Part shown: positions 39,582 through 46,513 of the stretch, piece after piece | Position numbering within the stretch: position 1 is the stretch's first letter | Layout of the letters: the number at the start of each line of letters is the position of its first letter | NCBI GenBank assembly: GCA_043813305.1 | Contig: JBDRLC010000064.1 | Span: forward strand, 41,574 to 105,573 | DNA: 64,000 nt | Source of the DNA: JAHIZC01 sp043813305 | GTDB taxonomy: Bacteria; Omnitrophota; Gorgyraeia; Gygaellales; Profunditerraquicolaceae | Reading direction: 5' to 3' | Program-made: the position numbers and the translations under genes | Notes under the pieces: generated by a model | What the model was told of the DNA's origin: nothing | The model's input: only the letters and a program-made list of their open reading frames with translations | Databases searched by the model: none

Positions 39582-39992
39582 ATGATTGAGATGGAATTAA
39601 ATAAAATTGTGATTGATGAGAAGAGGCATGATCAGCTGATTGTTCTAAAAGAGAAGGCGGGCAACCGGGTTCTGCCGATTGTCATCGGGCTTGCCGAAGC
39701 TTCGGCGATAAAATTAAAGATCAGCGGTTTTAATCCGCCCCGGCCCTTGACCCATGATCTCCTGCATTCTACGATTGAAAATTTAGAAGCCAGTATTGAT
39801 AAAGTTATCATTGATAAATTAGAAGAGAGTACCTTTCACGCCAAATTGGTCATAAAAACCGCAAAGGGCATTGATAAAGTCATCGATGCCCGTCCATCTG
39901 ATAGTATCGCCCTTGCAGTGAGGGCGCATGCACCTATATTTGTTGAAGACGATATAATTAAACAGTCAGAGATATTTAATCAAGAAAAATAA
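39582..39992 (+). CDS. Bifunctional nuclease (BFN/DUF151) family protein
   Basis: 136 residues covering one BFN domain: VLPIVIGLAEASAIKLKISG near the start, RPLTHDLLHSTIENL in the middle and ARPSDSIALAVRAHAPIFVEDDII near the end, all family hallmarks. Plant members show DNase and RNase activity; the bacterial role is poorly defined. AGGAGATTCAT gives a good ribosome-binding site 9 nt after nrdR. The lysine-rich short tail seen in bacterial versions is present. Confidence 0.9.
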   Translation: MIEMELNKIVIDEKRHDQLIVLKEKAGNRVLPIVIGLAEASAIKLKISGFNPPRPLTHDLLHSTIENLEASIDKVIIDKLEESTFHAKLVIKTAKGIDKVIDARPSDSIALAVRAHAPIFVEDDIIKQSEIFNQEK

Positions 39993-40011
39993 TATCTCCA
40001 TACCGCTAATC

Positions 40012-41547
40012 ATGTACCTCAGACTTAAGTTCCTCGCTCAGGATAAGACAATCCTGGAATCCGTTTATTTATTTGCTAAAACAAAAAGAGTAAGATTATA
40101 TTTGGTCGGGGGAATTTTACGGGATACTCTTCTGGCAAGAGTCAAACAGAACCCGGATTTCGACTTTTGTTTAGAGAAGGGCGCAATAAATTTTGCTAGA
40201 TTACTCGCTAAGCAGATCAAGGCGGGATTCGTAGTCTTAGATAAAGAGCACGGGGCCTGCCGGTTAGTTTACCCCGTTAGAGGCAAGCTGCCGGAGGCAA
40301 CCGTCGGACACCTGCGGTGTCCTGCCTCTAACGGGGTTAAAAAGGTAAAAGGTAAAATTTACACCTTAGATTTTACTGATTTCCGGGGTAAAACCTTAGA
40401 GAAAGATCTTTTGCATCGCGACTTCACTATAAACGCTTTAGCCCTGGAATTAAAAGATGTTTTTGCTAAAGGGAATTTGAATAATTTACTGATCGATCCT
40501 TATGGCGGTAGGGATGACCTGAAGTCTAAAACTATAAAAATGGTGAATCTTCGAGCCTTTGACGAGGATCCGCTTCGGATACTGCGGGCATTTAGTTTAT
40601 CCGCAATATTTAGCTTAAAAATAGAGAAACAGACGCTTAAGTTAGCCGGATTAAAAAGGGAAAAACTGGCTGAAGTTTCCTTCGAGCGTATCCGCGATGA
40701 ATTGTTTAAGATCCTGCAATGCCACAACTCTTTTAATTATTTCTTCCTACTGGATAAACTAAAAATTTTACAGGTGATTTTACCGGAGATTATCAAGATG
40801 CGCGGGATAGGACAGGGCCCATATCATCATCTTGATGTTTGGCAGCATACTTTAGAGACGATCAAACAGCTTGAAATCTTGTATAAAGAAGTAAGGCATA
40901 ATCAGGATATCCAGCAATATCTTGATCAGATTATCTCTTCAAATAGGAGCCGTAAAACTGTGATAAAGCTAGGTGCGTTATTGCATGATATCGGCAAGCC
41001 CGCTGCTTTACGCAGAGAAGAGGGAAAGATAAAATTCCACGGGCATGAGAGGATCGGCCTGGGTATGACCGAAGATATAGGCCGGAGGTTCAAACTCTCC
41101 ATTGATGAAATTAATACTTTAAGAAAGATAGTCTTATGGCATTTGAGGCCGGGGTATCTTGCAGATTGTGAAGTGCTAACCCCGCGTGCAAAATTCAGAT
41201 ATTTCCGCGATGCTGATAAAGAAGCAATAAGTATACTTCTGATATCCTTGGCTGACCAACGCGCAACCAAAGGCCCCTTGACTACAAAAAATTCAAGAGT
41301 AAGGCATGAGAAGGTATGTAAGTCGCTGATTAGGGAGTATTTTAGAAAGAAAAAAGAGAAAAAGCCTAAGCGTTTGATTAACGGCGATGTGTTGATAAAG
41401 AAGCTTAAATTAGAACCGTCCCCCTTAATCGGTAAAATTTTATCTGAAATTGAGGAATTGCAGGCAATAGGAAAAATAAGCACAAAACCACAGGCTCTAG
41501 CAGCAGCGAGAAAGATATTGGGGACGGTTCTAATTTCTAAAAAATAG
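40012..41547 (+). CDS. cca: CCA tRNA nucleotidyltransferase / poly(A) polymerase family with HD domain
   Basis: 511 residues. The head carries LVGGILRDTLL and DFDFC (metal-binding carboxylates), then RDFTINALAL and the DPYGGRDDL and DEDPLRILRAF neck motifs. An HD phosphohydrolase-type domain follows (YHHLDVWQHTLET, HDIGKPAALR). It adds or repairs the 3' CCA of tRNAs; both tRNAs here encode CCA, so repair is the likelier role. Residues about 87-109 (PVRGKLPEATVGHLRCPASNGV) split the conserved strand pair LVY...LDFTDFRGK and are encoded by a CCCCGTTAGAGGCA palindrome. The last 8 residues come from a GGGGACGG palindrome. Confidence 0.92.
   Translation: MYLRLKFLAQDKTILESVYLFAKTKRVRLYLVGGILRDTLLARVKQNPDFDFCLEKGAINFARLLAKQIKAGFVVLDKEHGACRLVYPVRGKLPEATVGHLRCPASNGVKKVKGKIYTLDFTDFRGKTLEKDLLHRDFTINALALELKDVFAKGNLNNLLIDPYGGRDDLKSKTIKMVNLRAFDEDPLRILRAFSLSAIFSLKIEKQTLKLAGLKREKLAEVSFERIRDELFKILQCHNSFNYFFLLDKLKILQVILPEIIKMRGIGQGPYHHLDVWQHTLETIKQLEILYKEVRHNQDIQQYLDQIISSNRSRKTVIKLGALLHDIGKPAALRREEGKIKFHGHERIGLGMTEDIGRRFKLSIDEINTLRKIVLWHLRPGYLADCEVLTPRAKFRYFRDADKEAISILLISLADQRATKGPLTTKNSRVRHEKVCKSLIREYFRKKKEKKPKRLINGDVLIKKLKLEPSPLIGKILSEIEELQAIGKISTKPQALAAARKILGTVLISKK
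40271..40337. repeat. ACCCCGTTAGAGGCA palindromic element inside cca
   Basis: Perfect 15-bp arms ACCCCGTTAGAGGCA (40271-40285) and TGCCTCTAACGGGGT (40323-40337), with a nested GGACACC/GGTGTCC hairpin (40306-40322). It is read through as PVRG...SNGV, a different frame from the copy in the GH94 gene (TPLE...SLTG). Confidence 0.85.
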
Positions 41548-41557
41548 AACCGTCCCC
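41520..41557. repeat. GGGGACGGTTCT palindrome at the cca stop codon
   Basis: GGGGACGGTTCT (41520-41531) and AGAACCGTCCCC (41546-41557), a perfect 12-bp inverted repeat that encodes the end of the CCA enzyme and its TAG. AGAACCGTCCCC also occurs at 41412-41423 within the gene. There is no U-run after the stem. Confidence 0.8.
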
Positions 41558-41570
41558 AGAAATAGGTGAC

Positions 41571-42584
41571 ATGGTAAAAACTAGGATTATCTGCACAATT
41601 GGGCCGGCTAGTAGCAATGTAACCGCGCTTAGAAATATGATGCTGGCCGGCATGGATGTGGCCAGGCTTAATTTTTCTCATGGAAGTCATGCAGAGCATG
41701 GCAGGCGCATAGCAATAATCAGGCAATTAAACAAAAAATATAGACGTCATATAAGGATATTGCAGGATCTTGAAGGTTACCGCATCAGAGTGGGAAGATT
41801 GAAAAATAAAAAAGGGCTACAACTTAAAAAGAAACAAACAGTTTATTTGATTAATAAAAATATCTTAGGCGATAAGAACATTATACCCTTTGATTACGAA
41901 GGAAGTCTAAAGGATATAAAGCTTGGAAGCCAGATCTATATAGATGACGGTAATATCTGTCTTTACGTCGTAAGGAGAACAAAAAAATACCTTAAGTCCG
42001 AGGTAGTTATTCCGGGGATACTCAAGGAAAATAAGGGTATTAATATCCCCGGTGTTAACCTAAAATTTAAAGGGCTCACGGATAAAGATAGGCTGGATTT
42101 GGAGTTTGGTATAAAGAACAGGGTAGATTATATTGCCCAGTCTTTTGTCAAGAGTAAACAGGATATAATTCCGATTATAAAGTTAGTTAAACATAAGCTT
42201 CCAAGTTGTAAGATAATCGCTAAGATTGAAAATCGGCAGGGTATCGAGCATATAGATGAGATAATATCTGCCTGTGATGGTATAATGATTGCGCGTGGAG
42301 ACATGGGCGTATCAATTCCAATCTATGAGATTCCCATAGTGCAGAAGCGGATAATTAAAAAGTGCAATAAAGCAAAAAAATTTGTGATTACTGCAACACA
42401 GATGCTGGAGAGTATGGTTGATAATCTTAGGCCCACCAGGGCGGAAGTGACGGATGTGGCGAATGCAATTATCGATGGGTCTGACTTTCTGATGCTTTCA
42501 GCCGAGACGGCAGCCGGCAAGCATCCTCTAGAGGCAGTAAAGATGATGAATCAGATAATCAAATTCACCGAATCACAAAAATAA
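41571..42584 (+). CDS. Short pyruvate kinase (no C-terminal domain)
   Basis: 337 residues; usual pyruvate kinases have about 470 or more. TKIICTIGP-like KTRIICTIGPAS, NFSHG, IIAKIENRQG (catalytic lysine), MIARGDMGV (metal-binding Glu/Asp region) and TATQMLESM are present, so the catalytic barrel is near complete. DLEGYRIRVG replaces the usual DLQGPKIR. The C-terminal allosteric domain is absent. It should convert phosphoenolpyruvate and ADP to pyruvate and ATP, but could be a diverged family member with another substrate. The frame shows no interruption, so this is a compact form and not a broken gene. Confidence 0.82.
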   Translation: MVKTRIICTIGPASSNVTALRNMMLAGMDVARLNFSHGSHAEHGRRIAIIRQLNKKYRRHIRILQDLEGYRIRVGRLKNKKGLQLKKKQTVYLINKNILGDKNIIPFDYEGSLKDIKLGSQIYIDDGNICLYVVRRTKKYLKSEVVIPGILKENKGINIPGVNLKFKGLTDKDRLDLEFGIKNRVDYIAQSFVKSKQDIIPIIKLVKHKLPSCKIIAKIENRQGIEHIDEIISACDGIMIARGDMGVSIPIYEIPIVQKRIIKKCNKAKKFVITATQMLESMVDNLRPTRAEVTDVANAIIDGSDFLMLSAETAAGKHPLEAVKMMNQIIKFTESQK

Positions 42585-42620
42585 ATATATGGACATATTG
42601 GATAGTATTAAGGAGGGGAT

Positions 42621-42890
42621 ATGGAGATAAGGATTGAAAAATTAAATCAGGAGGAAATTAATAAAAGGGGGATAAATTCCTGGCCGATATGGAAAAAGGA
42701 AGTCTCCCGTTTTGACTGGCACTATGATACCGTGGAAGAATGTTTATTGTTAGAAGGTAAAGTAAACGTAGAGACTAAAGATGGTAAGATGGTATCTTTT
42801 GGCAAAGGGGACTTTGTTACTTTTCCAAAGGGCCTATCCTGTGTCTGGGATATCAAGCAGGCGGTGAGAAAGCATTATAATTTTAAATAA
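42621..42890 (+). CDS. Small cupin (DUF861-like)
   Basis: 89 residues forming one cupin barrel of the Cupin_3 type: SWPIWKKEVSRFDWHYDTVEECLLLEGKV, then GKGDFVTFPKGLSCVWDI. The glutamate of E(E)CLLLEG is kept; few metal-binding histidines remain. Relatives occur in ureidoglycolate and EutQ-type enzymes, but single-domain copies have no settled function. AAGGAGGGG gives a strong ribosome-binding site. It is followed after 3 nt by the protease gene. Confidence 0.8.
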   Translation: MEIRIEKLNQEEINKRGINSWPIWKKEVSRFDWHYDTVEECLLLEGKVNVETKDGKMVSFGKGDFVTFPKGLSCVWDIKQAVRKHYNFK

Positions 42891-42893
42891 TAG

Positions 42894-43589
42894 ATGAAGA
42901 AGTTTATACCGATTTTATCGCTGGTTCTTTTATGCTTCTATATTGTAACGGCTAAGGCTGACATCCTGTATTTAGAAAACGGCAGAAAAATCGAAGGGTT
43001 GATAAAGAGCGAAAACGAACAATCTGTCGAGCTTGATATCGGGGAGGGGACGATTAGATTGCAAAAAAGTGAAATCGCGGATATACAAAGATCAGACGTT
43101 AATCAGTCTGCTAGAATCCGTCAGCAGTGGAGAGAAGAAAAAAAAGCAGTTAAAAAAATAAAACCGCAGGAGAAGAAAGAAGAGCAAGTAAAGCCAAAAG
43201 ATGTAGGGTTCTCTCATAGTGACAAAGGCATGGTAGTGGATGTGGTGCTAAATAATAGCGTGCAGGCTTTCTTGATTCTGGACACAGGCTCTTCACTGGT
43301 TGTTTTATCAAAAAATGTTTCTGATAGATTAGGTTTGGACTTACGCAGGATCAGGCCGGAGGGGGAATTAATTCTCGCCGATGGCAAAAAGGCCCGGGCA
43401 AAATACCTGGTATTAAAGACTGTGACTACCCATGGAGTGGAAGCAAAAAACGTAGAAGCGGCAATCTTGATCGATGACTCCCCGGATATTAATTTTGGAG
43501 ACGGACTATTAGGTATGTCGTTCTTAAAAAGATTTAATTTTAAGGTTGACCAGAAAAATAAGAGATTGATTTTAGAGAAGATACCATAA
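42894..43589 (+). CDS. Exported retropepsin-like aspartic protease
   Basis: 231 residues. A signal peptide (about 1-22, ending TAKA) is followed by a small beta domain (DILYLENGRKIEGLIKSENEQSVEL), a charged linker (KKAVKKIKPQEKKEEQVKPKD) and a single aspartic-protease lobe with LILDTGSSLVVLS (catalytic Asp-Thr-Gly near residue 130) and LLGMSFLKRF near the end. One lobe means that it must work as a dimer. Such bacterial proteins are periplasmic; targets are unknown. Stop and next start share a base (TAATG). Confidence 0.87.
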   Translation: MKKFIPILSLVLLCFYIVTAKADILYLENGRKIEGLIKSENEQSVELDIGEGTIRLQKSEIADIQRSDVNQSARIRQQWREEKKAVKKIKPQEKKEEQVKPKDVGFSHSDKGMVVDVVLNNSVQAFLILDTGSSLVVLSKNVSDRLGLDLRRIRPEGELILADGKKARAKYLVLKTVTTHGVEAKNVEAAILIDDSPDINFGDGLLGMSFLKRFNFKVDQKNKRLILEKIP

Positions 43590-44005
43590 TGAAATCCTAT
43601 ACAAAATATCTCTGGTTAAATACTAAGCAGCGTCAGGAGTTTGTCAATATAACCGGCCAGGTCGAGGAGGTGCTTAGAGAGAGCAAGATAGAAGAAGGGC
43701 TATGCCTGGTAAATACAATGCATATCACTGCCAGTATATTTATTAATGATGATGAAGATGGATTGCATCGGGATTTTACACATTGGTTAGAAGAATTAGC
43801 ACCCTATGCAAAAGTTAAATACCAGCATAATTTAACCGGTGAAGATAATGCAGACGCCCATTTAAAAAGGACGATTATGGGCAGGGAAGTAGTGGTGGCG
43901 GTCACCAATGGCAAATTGGATTTTGGGCCATGGGAGCAGATATTTTACGGAGAGTTCGACGGCCAGCGTAGAAAAAGAATACTGATTAAGATTATCGGAG
44001 AATAA
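43589..44005 (+). CDS. YjbQ/UPF0047 family protein
   Basis: 138 residues, full length for the family. Signatures: VNTMHITASIFINDDEDGLHRDF, the histidine-rich YQHNLTGEDNADAHLKR, and GPWEQIFYGEFDGQRRKR. Family members have weak thiamin-phosphate synthase activity in Escherichia coli mutants, but the native role is unclear. It lies between the protease and the macro-NUDIX gene with overlaps or 1-nt gaps, so the group is an operon. Confidence 0.92.
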   Translation: MKSYTKYLWLNTKQRQEFVNITGQVEEVLRESKIEEGLCLVNTMHITASIFINDDEDGLHRDFTHWLEELAPYAKVKYQHNLTGEDNADAHLKRTIMGREVVVAVTNGKLDFGPWEQIFYGEFDGQRRKRILIKIIGE

Positions 44006-44006
44006 G

Positions 44007-44993
44007 TTGAGGATAAGAGATACCGAGATCAAAGTGGTAAAGGGGGATATTACGGAATTAGAAGTAGGCGCTATTGTGAATGCCGCTAATAATCAATTAT
44101 TAATGGGTGGAGGAGTGGCCAAAGCAATAAAGAAAAAAGGCGGTAAGGCGATAGAAGAGGAGGCGGTAAGTAAGGGGCCGATTGAGATTGGAGAGTCTAT
44201 ATTTACCTCAGCAGGGAACCTCAAAGCAAAATACGTGATTCATGCCGCGACTATGGGTGTTCCTGCCTGCCGCCTGCCTGACGGCAGTCAGGGCAAGGCA
44301 GGGATTTTGCAGACCGACGAACTAAAAATCAGGAATTCCTGTAGGAGTTCCTTAAGAATAGCAGAGGACTTAAAAATTAACTCTATTGCCTTTCCTGCTT
44401 TAGGTTGCGGTGTGGGAGGATTCCCGCTTTTGGCCGCAGCGAAAATCATATCCCAGGAGATATTAAAGCACCTGCGCCAGAAGAAGACAGAATTAAAGGA
44501 GATTATTATCTGCCTCTATAATCAAGAGGCCTTTGAAGTATTTAACCGGGGAGTTATCAGCTATATTAATTATATGACTGAAAAGCTCCAGAGCGGACCA
44601 TTTACCACTGTAGACGCTATTATCGAGATTGACAATGGGATTGTATTAGTCCAAAGAAGTAATCCACCTTTTGGTTGGGCGCTCCCTGGAGGATTTGTTG
44701 ATTACGGAGAGAGTTTAGAGGACGCTGTTACCAGAGAGACAAAGGAAGAAACAAACTTGGAGATAACTGAGTTAAAGCAATTCCATACCTATTCTGATCC
44801 CCGGCGGGATCCCCGCTTTCATACTATAGGTACTGTATTTATTACTAAAGTCAAAGGTCAGCCAAAAGCAGGTGATGATGCCGCTTCTCTTAAGATTGCG
44901 AAGATCAGCGAATTAGGGAAGCTGGAATTTGCCTTTGACCATAAACAGATAATAAATGATTATTTAGAATATAAAAAAAAGGCGATGTTTTAA
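44007..44993 (+). CDS. Macro domain fused to NUDIX hydrolase
   Basis: 328 residues. A macro domain (about 1-185) with VNAANNQLLMGGGVAKAI and ALGCGVGGFP binds ADP-ribose. A NUDIX domain (about 195-325) has a complete Nudix box from Gly228 to Glu248 (GGFVDYGE...RETKEET). The pairing suggests removal of ADP-ribose or its acetyl ester followed by cleavage to AMP and ribose 5-phosphate, which inference links to NAD turnover. The start is a TTG with GGAG six nt before it. Residues about 86-100 (PACRLPDGSQGKAG) are encoded by a CTGCCTGCC repeat and interrupt the conserved IHAATMG...ILQTDE stretch. Confidence 0.9.
   Translation: MRIRDTEIKVVKGDITELEVGAIVNAANNQLLMGGGVAKAIKKKGGKAIEEEAVSKGPIEIGESIFTSAGNLKAKYVIHAATMGVPACRLPDGSQGKAGILQTDELKIRNSCRSSLRIAEDLKINSIAFPALGCGVGGFPLLAAAKIISQEILKHLRQKKTELKEIIICLYNQEAFEVFNRGVISYINYMTEKLQSGPFTTVDAIIEIDNGIVLVQRSNPPFGWALPGGFVDYGESLEDAVTRETKEETNLEITELKQFHTYSDPRRDPRFHTIGTVFITKVKGQPKAGDDAASLKIAKISELGKLEFAFDHKQIINDYLEYKKKAMF
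44262..44302. repeat. CTGCCTGCC/GGCAGG palindrome inside the macro-NUDIX gene
   Basis: CCTGCCTGCCGCCTGCC faces GGCAGTCAGGGCAAGGCAGG, a GC-rich imperfect hairpin of the family seen at 871-921. It is read in frame. Confidence 0.65.
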
Positions 44994-44994
44994 G

Positions 44995-46014
44995 ATGATC
45001 ATTAAATTCACCCGGCAATTTTTTATTCTGATGAAGGCAGGGATCCCGCTCCTAAGGACCCTGAAGGTTATTCACTCTCAGTTACCAAAGGGCAGATTTA
45101 AGAATGATATAGAGAAGGTAATCTTAGGCGTGCAGGAGGGCAGGAGTCTATCGGAGTCTCTGGCTGAGGCTTCGCGGTTTTTTTCTTTATTTTATATAAA
45201 TATGATCAAGGCCGCTGAAATTAGCGGCAACTTAGTTGCTATCTCAAAGGAGCTTTCAGATTTTCTCAGTCGGCAACGCAGGATTACTAAATCCGTTCAG
45301 ACGGCTTTGATGTATCCGGTCCTGGTTCTGATAGTGGCAATAGTTATATTGATAGTATTGTTTACTTTTATTATCCCGGTATTCGTAAGGATCTTTGAGG
45401 ACCTGGGGGGCAGCCTGCCGCCGGCAACACTATTTCTCATCGGATTAAGCAAATTTACGGTTAATTGGGGCTGGACAATATTGCTTACAGGATTTATTAT
45501 TACATTCTCATTTTTCCTGCTCTCCCGTCAGGCCTCCGGTAAATATATCATTAATCAGATAGCCTGGCGGATACCATTATTCGGCAGGGTAACAAAAACA
45601 GTCCATATCGCCAGATTCTGCCGGGTGCTGGGAACTCTCCTTTCTTCGGGAGTAAATCTGACCAGTAGCCTGTCAGTCCTTGAGGACGCAAGTACTTCTG
45701 TAATGTTAAGCCGCGCGATCTCTGATATCAGGTTTAAGCTTGAGCAGGGGGATAGTCTTTCAAAGAGCATGAAAGAGTGCAGTCTTTTCCCTTTGACTTT
45801 GGTTGAAATGATCCAGGTCGGTGAAGAGAGCGGAAAGATCTCTGATATGTTTGCGGATGCCGCAGAAGATTACGAAGAGGAAGTTACTTTTGCCGTAACC
45901 GGGTTCCTCTCTGTTCTTGAACCGCTTCTTATCTTAATCATGGGCGGGATTATCGGGTTTATTGTGATTGCGCTGTTCTTCCCGATCTTTACCATGAGCA
46001 CTTTGATTAAATAA
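44995..46014 (+). CDS. gspF: Type II secretion / type IV pilus inner-membrane platform protein
   Basis: 339 residues of the GspF/PilC family: two similar cytoplasmic helical domains (about 1-100 and 205-305), each followed by membrane helices (about 108-130, 158-178, 310-335). Signature pieces are FFILMKAGIPLLRTL, VQEGRSLSES, RFCRVLGTLLSSGVNL and MIQVGEESGKI. It is shorter than typical GspF (about 400), lacking the N-terminal extension. It anchors the assembly ATPase (54072). The gene starts 1 nt after the macro-NUDIX stop with no clear ribosome-binding site. Confidence 0.92.
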   Translation: MIIKFTRQFFILMKAGIPLLRTLKVIHSQLPKGRFKNDIEKVILGVQEGRSLSESLAEASRFFSLFYINMIKAAEISGNLVAISKELSDFLSRQRRITKSVQTALMYPVLVLIVAIVILIVLFTFIIPVFVRIFEDLGGSLPPATLFLIGLSKFTVNWGWTILLTGFIITFSFFLLSRQASGKYIINQIAWRIPLFGRVTKTVHIARFCRVLGTLLSSGVNLTSSLSVLEDASTSVMLSRAISDIRFKLEQGDSLSKSMKECSLFPLTLVEMIQVGEESGKISDMFADAAEDYEEEVTFAVTGFLSVLEPLLILIMGGIIGFIVIALFFPIFTMSTLIK

Positions 46015-46023
46015 TTATGAAAA

Positions 46024-46139
46024 GCTAGTAATTAGGTAAGGGTAAAGATGCCGGTATGGTTGTTAGGTAAGGTAGTTGGTGAATTTAGACCTAACCCTAA
46101 CCAAACTACCAAACCGGCTTCCTAACCTTAACCCAGCTA
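46024..46139. repeat. GGTAAGG/CCTAACC nested palindrome, copy 2
   Basis: TTAGGTAAGGGTAAAG faces CCTAACCTTAACCC; GCCGGTATGGT faces ACCAAACCGGC (46050-46118 region), with GGTAGTTGG and CCTAACCCTAACC between. Same order of motifs as copy 1 (12482-12604). Several changes keep pairing, for example GCCGG with CCGGC here but CCGG without a match in copy 1. It lies between gspF and the pseudopilin gene. Confidence 0.75.
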
Positions 46140-46153
46140 CAAGCAGTTAATAT

Positions 46154-46513
46154 ATGAATAAAAAACACGGATTTACTTTAATAGAGATACTGATTGCTTT
46201 ATTAATCTTCGGCTTGGGGGTAGTGATTTTGTTTAATCTTTTCCCCTTAAGTTTTCAGGCATTTTCTTACAGCCGGAAATTACAGGATGTTTCTCTTTTG
46301 GCGCAGAAGAAATTCGAAGAACTCAAATCAAGCCGGGATCTAACCGAAGTTCAAAGCAGCCAAAAAGACGGGGATTTAGAGTGGAGTATTAAGATCGGCC
46401 CGGTTGATCCGGGCGGGGACGCTAGTTTGATGTTAGTCGAGTTAAATATAGAATTCGATTTCCAAGGCAAGACGCATAGTGAAAGATTTGTCACATATTT
46501 ATCCAATGAATAA
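46154..46513 (+). CDS. Type IV pilin-like pseudopilin (GspI/PilV type)
   Basis: 119 residues with a class III signal: short basic leader MNKKHG, cleavage before F, then FTLIEILIALLIFGLGVVILF with the conserved Glu5. The small C-terminal beta domain and the 'GLGVVILFNLFPLSFQAF' pattern resemble GspI/PilV minor pilins. It would be processed by a prepilin peptidase, which is not encoded in this window. The end overlaps the GspK-like gene by 8 bp. Confidence 0.88.
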   Translation: MNKKHGFTLIEILIALLIFGLGVVILFNLFPLSFQAFSYSRKLQDVSLLAQKKFEELKSSRDLTEVQSSQKDGDLEWSIKIGPVDPGGDASLMLVELNIEFDFQGKTHSERFVTYLSNE

